Source: Candidatus Omnitrophota bacterium (GTDB taxonomy: Bacteria > Omnitrophota > Gorgyraeia > Tantalellales > Tantalellaceae). Taken from it: DNA of 9,394 nt. Positions 1-5,924 of this stretch are shown here, one piece after another. The DNA is taken from NCBI GenBank assembly GCA_013204685.1, contig JABMSC010000115.1, positions 1 to 9,394 on the forward strand, given 5' to 3'. Both the position numbers and the translations under genes were made by a program. Numbering within the stretch: position 1 is the stretch's first letter; every line of letters starts with the position of its first letter. The notes under the pieces are model-generated. The model did not search any database and was not told where the DNA came from. It saw only the letters and a list, made by a program, of their open reading frames with translations.

Positions 1-1722
1 ATAGAGAAACTCGGCAAATGGCCCTTCCCGCGCAATTATCACGCACTAATGGTAGAGGCACTTGACGCCGCCGGTGCCGACACTATAATCTTTGATATTT
101 TCTTCAGTGAAAGCAAGGAAGGTGATGAAGGTTTTGCCGCCGCCATTGCAGAAGCGGGGAATGTCTATATGCCATATGTGTTTGAGCTGGATTTCATGAA
201 TTCCGATAAAACGCGTGTTTATGCCAAGGAATATGCCGCCTCTTTACTGGAAATGTTCAGCGAGCCGGCCGAGGGTACCGGGTACATAAACGTGGTGCCT
301 GATATGGACGGCAAGGTGAGAAGGGTCCCGCCTGTTATCGAATATGAAGAAGAGTTTTATCCGCACCTCACAGTCCTGGCCGCCATAAACGATCTTGGGT
401 ACGATTTTAAGGATGTCAAAATCGTACCCGGCAAAAAAATGATCGTAGGAAAGAAATTTACGATACCGCTGGATGAAATCTCTTCCATGATCGTTGATTA
501 TCCGGATGCATGGGGAAAGGCCTTCCGGCACTATTCGTATGTTGATATACTCCAGTCATATCTTTCTAATGCCACCGGGCAGGAACCCTTGATCGATCTG
601 GGTGAATTTGAAGATGCGGTATGCTTTATCGGGCTAACCGCAACCGCATCTCCCGATGCTCATCCATCCCCCTTAGAGCGGCTTTATCCCGGTGTTGGCG
701 TGCATACCAGCATATACGACAGCATAATAAAAAATACATTTCTTATAAGATCGAACAAGTGGTGGAATCTTTTTATTCTTATTGTTATGTGGATCCTCAC
801 CGCCTATGTTACAGAAAAAAGCCGCAAGAGATTCGCGCTTATATCTCTTTTTCTCATTATGGGCGGATACATTTTTATCGCTTTTCTTCTTTTCTGGCTA
901 GCCGGTATATGGATAGATGTTTTTTACCCCGTAATTACAATGACCGGGGTTTACATTATATTCACGTTCAAAAAATATGTAACTGAAAGTCAGAAGCGGG
1001 AACTCATGGAAAAAGAACTCGATATCGCAAAAGACATACAAAGGAGTTTCCTGCCGAAAGAAATACCCGACGCGGGTGGGATAGATGTAAACGTAAAAAT
1101 GATAACCGCTAAAAGGGTCGGAGGAGACCTCTATGATATAGTCCAGCTTGATGACAAACGCTTAGGGATAATGATAGGCGATGTTTCGGGCAAAGGTTTT
1201 CCCGCTGCCCTTTATATGGCGGAGGCGGTAAGTATTTTCAGGGCATTTGCTCAAGAAGGCACGGTCTCTGATGTTCTTTCAAAAATGAATAACCGCCTTG
1301 TCAAAGAAAGTGACAGCGGCCTTTTCGTGACGCTTACCTATATGATCTTTGATATCGAGCATGCAAAAACAAGTTTTGCAATAGGGGGGCATATGCCCAC
1401 CATGCTTATAGATCCTGACGGCGATGTGGATCTTCTCAATGTTGAAGAGGGGATACCCCTCGGCATGATAGAAGGCGAATTTTCCCGAAAGGAAAGGGAT
1501 TATAAACCGGGAAGTATTTTTGTTCTCTATAGTGACGGTGTTACAGAAGCCATGAACACGAAGGGTGAAATGTTCGGGCAGGAACGTTTAAGCGAACTTG
1601 GGAGAAGCCTGAAAGGCGCAACAGCTAAAGAAGCTGTGGACGCTGTGCATAAGGCAGTATTCAATTTTGCCGGACGGGCAGATCAATATGATGATATAAC
1701 GGTGATGGCGGTTAAGGTGTAG
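1..1722 (+). CDS. CHASE2 sensor / PP2C (SpoIIE/RsbU-type) serine phosphatase, 5' truncated
   Basis: This is the C-terminal 573 codons of an inner-membrane signalling protein. The frame is open to base 1, and codons 1-16 already carry the CHASE2 motif WPFPR followed by the AGADTIIFDIFFSE strand, so the ATG at 49 is internal and the true start lies upstream. CHASE2, an extracytoplasmic sensor domain, covers about nt 1-720 and ends with FIGLTA and YPGVGVHTSIYDS. Three hydrophobic helices follow (about nt 757-970), then a charged helical linker (ELDIAKDIQRSFLP, about 1015-1055) typical of RsbU-like proteins. The PP2C_SpoIIE domain runs to the end. The expected acidic metal ligands are present: GGDLYD (1120-1137), GDVSGKG (1177-1197), SDGVTEA (1531-1551) and DQYDDIT (1681-1701). 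The family dephosphorylates anti-anti-sigma (STAS) proteins in partner-switching; the ligand and partner cannot be read here. It is probably co-transcribed with gpmI, 10 nt downstream. The domain call is firm, the pathway inferred. Confidence 0.93.
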   Translation: MEKLGKWPFPRNYHALMVEALDAAGADTIIFDIFFSESKEGDEGFAAAIAEAGNVYMPYVFELDFMNSDKTRVYAKEYAASLLEMFSEPAEGTGYINVVPDMDGKVRRVPPVIEYEEEFYPHLTVLAAINDLGYDFKDVKIVPGKKMIVGKKFTIPLDEISSMIVDYPDAWGKAFRHYSYVDILQSYLSNATGQEPLIDLGEFEDAVCFIGLTATASPDAHPSPLERLYPGVGVHTSIYDSIIKNTFLIRSNKWWNLFILIVMWILTAYVTEKSRKRFALISLFLIMGGYIFIAFLLFWLAGIWIDVFYPVITMTGVYIIFTFKKYVTESQKRELMEKELDIAKDIQRSFLPKEIPDAGGIDVNVKMITAKRVGGDLYDIVQLDDKRLGIMIGDVSGKGFPAALYMAEAVSIFRAFAQEGTVSDVLSKMNNRLVKESDSGLFVTLTYMIFDIEHAKTSFAIGGHMPTMLIDPDGDVDLLNVEEGIPLGMIEGEFSRKERDYKPGSIFVLYSDGVTEAMNTKGEMFGQERLSELGRSLKGATAKEAVDAVHKAVFNFAGRADQYDDITVMAVKV

Positions 1723-1732
1723 AGGGAAGAAT

Positions 1733-3367
1733 ATGGGATTACAACTTAAGCAATTACAGGGGTTTACGCCGAGGAAGGGACCGCTCCTTCTTATCATAAT
1801 GGACGGGGTGGGTATAGGGCGGCAGGATGAGACTAACGCGGTTTTTGAGGCGAAAACTCCATGTCTGGATCAGTTGTTCAAAAGCGAACTATTTACGACA
1901 CTCAAGGCTCATGGTACTGCCGTTGGGCTTCCCGCCGATGATGATATGGGTAACAGTGAAGTAGGGCATAATGCTCTAGGTGCGGGGCGTGTTTTTGATC
2001 AGGGGGCCAAAAGGGTAAATAGTGCCATAGAGGACGGCTCAATATTTCAGACTGAGCTTTGGGAACAATTAGTTAATAGAGTAAAGGATAAAGGAAGCAC
2101 TTTTCATTTTATAGGGCTTCTCTCAGACGGGAACGTGCATTCACATATTGATCAGCTTTTTGCAATGGTAAACCGCCTGGCAGAAGAAGGAGTTAAAAGG
2201 GTGCGCGTGCATGCACTTTTGGACGGGCGCGATGTACCCGAAAGATCAGCCTTAACCTACATAGACAAAACAGAAAAAGTTCTCGAGAGAATAAATTCTG
2301 AAAATGAAGGACATGATTACCGGATCGCTTCAGGCGGCGGGCGCATGGTAACGACCATGGACAGGTACAATGCTGATTGGAGTGTCGTTAAGCGCGGGTG
2401 GGATGCTCATGTTCCGGGAAAAGCGCGGCAGTTTTCTTCCGCGCACGAAGCGGTAGAAACCTATTATAAGGAAGATCCGGGGATGACGGATCAGTATATG
2501 GATTCTTTTGTTGTTGCCGAGGATGGTCAGCCGGTAGGGAAGATCGCCGATGGTGATGCAGTGGTATTCTTTAACTTTCGCGGTGATCGTGCGATCGAGA
2601 TCTCCCGCGCGTTCGGAGAAAAAGATTTTTCAGAGTTCGACCGGGAAGCCTATCCTGATGTGCTTTTCGCGGGAATGATGGAATACGACGGCGACCTCCA
2701 TATTCCTGAAAATTATCTTGTAATTCCCCCGGAAATAGACAGAACAGTGAGCGAATATCTTTGCGCGGCCGGTGTAAATATGTTTGCTATTTCAGAAACT
2801 CAGAAATTCGGACATGTAACATATTTCTGGAACGGAAACAAGTCCGGATATGTATGCGAAGCGCAAGAGAAGTACGTAGAGATCCCATCGGATAAGATAC
2901 AGTTCGATAAAGCTCCCCGGATGAAAGCTTCCCGGATAACTAGCGGGTCCATAGAGCTTTTAAAGAGCGGGAATTATCGTTTCGGGCGTTTGAATTTTGC
3001 TAACGGGGACATGGTGGGGCATACAGCTGTTCCTGAGGCGATTATAGTTGCTGTTGAGACCGTTGATTCATGCGTTCAGCAGCTTCTTGATACAGTGAAG
3101 GAGCTTGATGGTATTGCTATTGTTACGGCTGATCACGGAAATTCGGATGAGATGTTTACGATAAAAGACGGGAAAAAGGAAATGAAGACAGCGCACACGC
3201 TGAATCCTGTGCCGTTCGTAATATACGATCCAGGGTATCAAGGTGAGTACCGCCTTCGGGATCTTCCCGAACGAGGACTTTCGAATATTGCGGGAACGAT
3301 CCTTAACCTGCTTGGGTTTGAGAATGTCGCGGATTATGATCCGTCTCTGATCGAGTTTGTTAAGTAA
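1733..3367 (+). CDS. gpmI: 2,3-bisphosphoglycerate-independent phosphoglycerate mutase (plant-like long subfamily)
   Basis: This cytosolic glycolytic/gluconeogenic enzyme interconverts 3- and 2-phosphoglycerate through a phosphoserine intermediate, using two metal ions (usually Mn). The 544 aa length is full and slightly above the roughly 510 aa of common bacterial GpmI. Visible active-site elements are IIMDG (D24), GNSEVGH with the phosphorylated serine at S75, DGRDVPE, FNFRGDRA, NGDMVGH (D426, H430), TADHGN (D467, H468) and AHTLNPVP (H488). Several motifs follow the plant/trypanosomatid version rather than the E. coli/Bacillus one: DDDMGNSEVGHNALGAGR, IASGGGRM, VVKRGWDA and KFGHVTYFWNGNKSGY. 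The ATG is preceded by an AGGGAAG ribosome-binding site (1723-1729). The sensor phosphatase gene ends 10 nt upstream, suggesting one transcript. No hairpin terminator is visible after the stop; the next promoter starts 20 nt on. Function is confident; the subfamily assignment rests on remembered motif patterns. Confidence 0.97.
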   Translation: MGLQLKQLQGFTPRKGPLLLIIMDGVGIGRQDETNAVFEAKTPCLDQLFKSELFTTLKAHGTAVGLPADDDMGNSEVGHNALGAGRVFDQGAKRVNSAIEDGSIFQTELWEQLVNRVKDKGSTFHFIGLLSDGNVHSHIDQLFAMVNRLAEEGVKRVRVHALLDGRDVPERSALTYIDKTEKVLERINSENEGHDYRIASGGGRMVTTMDRYNADWSVVKRGWDAHVPGKARQFSSAHEAVETYYKEDPGMTDQYMDSFVVAEDGQPVGKIADGDAVVFFNFRGDRAIEISRAFGEKDFSEFDREAYPDVLFAGMMEYDGDLHIPENYLVIPPEIDRTVSEYLCAAGVNMFAISETQKFGHVTYFWNGNKSGYVCEAQEKYVEIPSDKIQFDKAPRMKASRITSGSIELLKSGNYRFGRLNFANGDMVGHTAVPEAIIVAVETVDSCVQQLLDTVKELDGIAIVTADHGNSDEMFTIKDGKKEMKTAHTLNPVPFVIYDPGYQGEYRLRDLPERGLSNIAGTILNLLGFENVADYDPSLIEFVK

Positions 3368-3386
3368 AGAAACACGAGATAAATTC

Positions 3387-3415
3387 TTGACTATTTGTTC
3401 TTTGGATAATAAAAT
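3387..3415 (+). promoter_or_regulatory. Promoter for the tRNA-Leu/tRNA-Ala unit
   Basis: A -35 box TTGACT (3387-3392) is separated by exactly 17 nt from a -10 box TAAAAT (3410-3415), each one mismatch from the sigma70 consensus. Transcription would start near 3422, about 16 nt before the tRNA-Leu 5' end, a typical short tRNA leader. The position just after the gpmI stop supports independent transcription of the tRNAs. This is prediction from sequence only. Confidence 0.65.
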
Positions 3416-3437
3416 TACTTTTCAGCAATGATTAATT

Positions 3438-3526
3438 GCCGGAGTGGCGAAACTGGCAGACGCGCTGGATTCAAAATCCAGTGGGGCTTAACCCTCGTGT
3501 GGGTTCGACTCCCACCTCCGGCACCA
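3438..3526 (+). tRNA. tRNA-Leu (anticodon CAA)
   Basis: A complete class II tRNA of 89 nt with CCA encoded. The acceptor GCCGGAG (3438-3444) pairs with CTCCGGC (3516-3522), followed by A and CCA. The anticodon stem CTGGA/TCCAG encloses the loop TTCAAAA, giving anticodon CAA (3472-3474), which reads UUG. A long variable arm lies at 3482-3498, as expected for Leu. The T arm is GTGGG/CCCAC around TTCGACT (3499-3515). All stems close without mismatches. It shares a likely transcript with the tRNA-Ala 98 nt downstream. Confidence 0.97.
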
Positions 3527-3549
3527 ATGAAATAATGTCATTTAGTGTT

Positions 3550-3588
3550 AAATTCGAAGGAATTTGTAACGGGGCGTGCTTCGAATTT
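3550..3588 (+). repeat. Inverted repeat between the two tRNA genes
   Basis: AAATTCGAAG (3550-3559) and CTTCGAATTT (3579-3588) are perfect 10-nt inverted copies around a 19-nt loop, followed by the T-rich stretch CGTATTTTTC. The stem is AT-rich and the loop long, so it would be a weak terminator or attenuator. It could equally be an RNA processing signal in the tRNA-Leu/tRNA-Ala precursor. The role is unassigned. Confidence 0.45.
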
Positions 3589-3624
3589 CGTATTTTTCAG
3601 ATTATTTAAAACTATAAGTTCGGT

Positions 3625-3700
3625 GGGGCTGTAGCTCAGCTGGGAGAGCGCGTGCATGGCATGCATGAGGTCAGGGGTTCGATCCCCCTCAGCTCCACCA
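3625..3700 (+). tRNA. tRNA-Ala (anticodon GGC)
   Basis: A complete 76-nt class I tRNA with CCA encoded. The acceptor GGGGCTG (3625-3631) pairs with CAGCTCC (3690-3696), including one G-U pair, then ACCA follows. The D arm is GCTC/GAGC. The anticodon stem CGTGC/GCATG encloses ATGGCAT, giving GGC (3658-3660), which reads GCC and GCU. The T arm is AGGGG/CCCCT around TTCGATC. The acceptor shows the G3:U70 pair that is the classic identity determinant for alanyl-tRNA synthetase. The last four bases also form the base of the downstream terminator stem. Confidence 0.97.
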
Positions 3701-3745
3701 TCAATAAAAAGACTGGCTAAAATAGCCAGTCTTTTTATTGATGGT
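3697..3745 (+). terminator. Rho-independent terminator, 23-bp perfect stem overlapping the tRNA-Ala 3' end
   Basis: The left arm 3697-3719 and right arm 3723-3745 are perfect 23-nt inverted copies around a 3-nt AAA loop. The core GACTGGCTA/TAGCCAGTC is flanked by AAAAA on the left and TTTTT (3732-3736) on the right, the normal shape of an intrinsic terminator working in both directions. The arm continues through ATTGATGGT, so it also pairs with the ACCA end of the tRNA. It ends the tRNA transcript and would also stop antisense transcription. Confidence 0.85.
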
Positions 3746-3840
3746 GAGGGCGCAGGGATCGAAGGGAGCTGCCGAGCCCTATAAAGGGAAGCCGCTCTCG
3801 AACAGGAGCGGCGACAACAACCGAGGCAGCGGGTGGCGCA
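3746..3840. repeat. GC-rich potential multi-hairpin element, unknown function
   Basis: No coding signal is seen. The segment can fold as a three-way junction: an outer stem GCTGCC (3768-3773)/GGCAGC (3825-3830) encloses the hairpin CCCT (3777-3780)/AGGG (3785-3788) and a stronger hairpin GCCGCTC (3791-3797)/GAGCGGC (3806-3812) with an 8-nt loop. The left edge (TGGTG at 3742-3746, GGGATCGAA at 3754-3762) resembles a degraded antisense copy of a tRNA 3' half, since GGGATCGAA is the reverse complement of part of the T arm. It is richer in G and C than the flanking intergenic DNA. It may be a REP/MITE-like repeat or a structured RNA; neither can be decided from one copy. Confidence 0.4.
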
Positions 3841-3844
3841 TAAA

Positions 3845-3930
3845 GATAGCGGTTAGCGTATAGCGGTTAGCGTATAGAAGGAGCTAAGCCCTATTTCCTA
3901 AACGCTATCCGCTAAACGCTCTACGCTAAA
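3845..3930. repeat. 14-bp tandem duplication forming a large imperfect inverted repeat
   Basis: The unit TAGCGGTTAGCGTA occurs twice in tandem, at 3847-3860 and 3861-3874, followed by a further TAG. The unit itself is built from TAGCG-type half-repeats. After a 20-nt spacer, 3898-3930 is an inverted copy of 3845-3877: by eye, 25 of 33 positions match. The whole could fold as a long hairpin. The degenerate arms and internal periodicity (CGCTA every 7 nt or so) look like a dispersed low-complexity palindromic repeat rather than a regulatory site. No ORF covers it. Confidence 0.7.
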
Positions 3931-3944
3931 TTACGAACGGTGAG

Positions 3945-3971
3945 CTGTGAACTGTGAACTGCTTCTGTGAA
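3945..3971. repeat. CTGTGAA heptamer repeat
   Basis: CTGTGAA occurs at 3945-3951, directly again at 3952-3958, and once more at 3965-3971 after a 6-nt gap. A degenerate relative (CGGTGAG) lies just upstream. Two C-runs (about 3976-3982 and 3996-4001) follow. With the inverted repeat before it, this fills the spacer up to the promoter of the polysaccharide operon. Its function is unknown. Confidence 0.6.
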
Positions 3972-4006
3972 CTTCTCCCCCCATCGCTGTTAATTCCCCC
4001 CTCACC

Positions 4007-4035
4007 TTGACTTACGCCCTATGTTCTGATATATT
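4007..4035 (+). promoter_or_regulatory. Promoter of the polysaccharide export operon
   Basis: TTGACT (4007-4012) and TATATT (4030-4035) are separated by exactly 17 nt, each one mismatch from the sigma70 consensus. A start near 4042 would give a leader of roughly 37 nt before the ATG at 4079, which has an AAAAAGG ribosome-binding site at 4067-4073. The -35 hexamer and spacing match the tRNA promoter at 3387. Downstream genes are tightly spaced with no further promoter evident, so this one probably drives all four. Confidence 0.65.
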
Positions 4036-4078
4036 TATGTTTAGCTCATAAACCATTATTAAACTGAAAAAGGTTATT

Positions 4079-5266
4079 ATGTTTACTTTAAAGCAAGAAA
4101 TGAAAGTCATAGCAAAAATACTGTTTCTGCCGGTATGTGTAATGTTTTTTGCCGGCAACGCGTATGCCGGGGCGCCGTGGGTCAAACCCTATGTGTCTTA
4201 CACTGAGATCTATGATGACAATATCTACCTTGGCCACAAGGATAGGGAGGAAGACTTCATCTCCAGCGTTACCCCGGGTATAACGGTCGAAATACCGTTC
4301 AAAAAACACAGGTTTATGACTGATTACAATTGCAACATCCAGTATTTTAAAACATACCACAAGGAAAATAACTACAACCATACCGTAGAGTCGGAAGTCG
4401 AACTCAATTTTAACAAGTGGCACGTTGTTTTCAACAATAAATTCCGTTATTTTTCAGATCGTTCCGGGTCTGAAGATACGGGCCGTATCCCGAGAAACCA
4501 GAATCAGACCGGGGCTCATCTTACAATAGATTTTGACAAAATGGATTTAACGGGAGGGTTCAGATATCTGTGGGATTATTACCGTACGACCAGGCCCATC
4601 GGAAGTTTTCAGGGCAAATCCCTCAATTATAAAGACCTCAATAGAAGCCAGTATGTCGGTGAACTGGAAGCGGCTTTAAAATTATGGCCTAAAACATCTC
4701 TTTTGCTATTCACCGATCTTGGCGGGATCGTTCACAAGACAGGGAAGAAAAGTGACTCAGTATATTTTGATATAATGACCGGCCTGAGGGGGCACCCTTT
4801 GCCTAAGCTTACAGCGGAAGCACTTATCGGTTTTCGTGGACAGGACTACGAGAATTATAATAATGATTTTTACAGTGTAGTTTTTCAGGGGAGCCTGATA
4901 GAGGAGTTTACCCCGCATGATGTTTTGAGATTTGATTTCCTGAGAACGACCAATGATACGATCTACCAGAACAATGTTTACTATGTGAGCACCTTTTTCG
5001 GTTTTACGTATAACCATAGTTTTACCAAAAGGATACTTGCGACGGTGGATGCGTACTATCAGCGCGATAGTTATCCTTCCTTTGCGGATAACCAGGATAA
5101 CAAAAGAGGGGATAATCTTTGGGGGTCCGGATGCCTTCTCAGTTATGCACTTCCTAAATGGTTCACCGTAGAACTCGGGTACAAGTTTCTTGCCAGGGAT
5201 TCTAATTTTTCAGATTATAAATATACCGACAATCGCATTACTTTGGGGCTTAAGGCCGAATATTAA
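4079..5266 (+). CDS. Outer-membrane beta-barrel protein of the exopolysaccharide system (BBP2-like)
   Basis: The 395 aa product has a Sec signal peptide: charged start, hydrophobic core ILFLPVCVMFFAG, and a signal peptidase I site after AYA (about residue 30). The rest is rich in alternating aromatic and polar strands, with no hydrophobic helices, and has the YDDNIYL...DFISSVTPGI opening typical of putative beta-barrel porin 2 (Pfam BBP2_2-like) proteins. The C-terminal residue is Tyr within a strand (ITLGLKAEY), compatible with barrel assembly. It is first in an operon with OPX, Wzz/BY-kinase and PHP phosphatase genes. Barrels in such positions (Wzp of Myxococcus xanthus is an example) are thought to be the outer-membrane pore for polymer exit; that role here is inference from context. 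Barrel and export are well supported; the exact family and strand number were not computed. Confidence 0.82.
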   Translation: MFTLKQEMKVIAKILFLPVCVMFFAGNAYAGAPWVKPYVSYTEIYDDNIYLGHKDREEDFISSVTPGITVEIPFKKHRFMTDYNCNIQYFKTYHKENNYNHTVESEVELNFNKWHVVFNNKFRYFSDRSGSEDTGRIPRNQNQTGAHLTIDFDKMDLTGGFRYLWDYYRTTRPIGSFQGKSLNYKDLNRSQYVGELEAALKLWPKTSLLLFTDLGGIVHKTGKKSDSVYFDIMTGLRGHPLPKLTAEALIGFRGQDYENYNNDFYSVVFQGSLIEEFTPHDVLRFDFLRTTNDTIYQNNVYYVSTFFGFTYNHSFTKRILATVDAYYQRDSYPSFADNQDNKRGDNLWGSGCLLSYALPKWFTVELGYKFLARDSNFSDYKYTDNRITLGLKAEY

Positions 5267-5290
5267 TCTTTGTTTAAAAAGGGAAACTGG

Positions 5291-5878
5291 ATGCTGAGAT
5301 CAGGAATACTAAAAGTGTTTATTGTGTCGCTGGTCATGATCAGCTGCATTTCTTTCTTTGCCGCGGCAAACGATGGGGATTACCGCCTTCAGCCGGAAGA
5401 CGTGCTCCACATCTCGGTGTATGAACAGCCGGATCTGGACACGAGAACACGCATCTCTTCAACAGGGGATATTGCTTTTCCTCTCCTGGGGAAACTTAAT
5501 ATTGCCGGGCTTACCGTAATAGAATTAAAAGACAAGATCACGGAACTTTTAGAGAAAGATTATCTGGTCAACCCGCAGGTGCAGGTATTCATCGAACAGT
5601 ATCATGTTAAACAGATCGCCGTGTTGGGCGCGGTAAATAAACCGGGCAAATATGATATGTTCAAAGAAAGAAAAACAACGGTTATGGAAGCGATAGCTAT
5701 GGCCGAGGGTTTTAGCGAAATAGCCGACATTAACGGCACAAGGGTAATACGCACAGAGGGCGGCAGGGAAATGACCATACCCATCAAGGTTACAAATATT
5801 ACAAAAAAAGGTCGTAAAGACGAAGATGTCACCCTAGAACCGGGAGACATAGTGTTTGTTCCTGAGAGCTTTTTTTAA
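5291..5878 (+). CDS. Short polysaccharide export (OPX/Wza-like) periplasmic protein
   Basis: The 195 aa product has an N-terminal signal peptide (ILKVFIVSLVMISCISFFAAA), probably cut after AAA near residue 26; the MISC tetrad is a poor lipobox, so lipidation is uncertain. A Poly_export domain follows (YRLQPEDVLHISVYEQPDL through PQVQVFIEQ, about 30-104), then one SLBB domain (VLGAVNKPGKYDMF onward, about 111-165) and a last strand LEPGDIVFVPESFF. It ends there: the C-terminal amphipathic helix that makes the outer-membrane pore of E. coli Wza is absent, as are extra SLBB repeats. This is the smallest OPX architecture, expected to need a separate barrel, which the gene 24 nt upstream would supply. 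The start is the ATG with GGG (5281-5283) 7 nt before it; an in-frame TTG at 5270 has no ribosome-binding site. Confidence 0.92.
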   Translation: MLRSGILKVFIVSLVMISCISFFAAANDGDYRLQPEDVLHISVYEQPDLDTRTRISSTGDIAFPLLGKLNIAGLTVIELKDKITELLEKDYLVNPQVQVFIEQYHVKQIAVLGAVNKPGKYDMFKERKTTVMEAIAMAEGFSEIADINGTRVIRTEGGREMTIPIKVTNITKKGRKDEDVTLEPGDIVFVPESFF

Positions 5879-5924
5879 ATGTGCCTGTGAATGAATTTAT
5901 CCGCTGTTTTTACGGGAGTTTTGC

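Noticed and set aside
244..531. Antisense reading frame under the CHASE2 region
   Set aside because: It mirrors well-conserved CHASE2 codons and has no independent ribosome-binding site or motif.
621..986. Alternative + strand frame within the membrane part of the sensor
   Set aside because: The overlapping frame encodes the expected CHASE2 end and TM helices; this one gives a basic, unpatterned product.
3600..3624. Separate promoter for tRNA-Ala (TATAAG at 3613-3618)
   Set aside because: There is no -35 match at a suitable distance, and the box would place the start at the tRNA's first base; co-transcription with tRNA-Leu is simpler.
3690..3745. Integrase attachment site at the tRNA-Ala 3' end
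   Set aside because: The tRNA end is repeated only in inverted orientation through the terminator stem; no direct repeat or integrase gene is seen in the window.
3845..3971. CRISPR array
   Set aside because: The repeats are 7-14 nt, contiguous or irregularly spaced, with no spacers of uniform length and no cas genes.
5270..5290. TTG start extending the OPX protein by 7 residues
   Set aside because: There is no ribosome-binding site before the TTG, while the ATG at 5291 has GGG at a good distance and begins a normal signal peptide.
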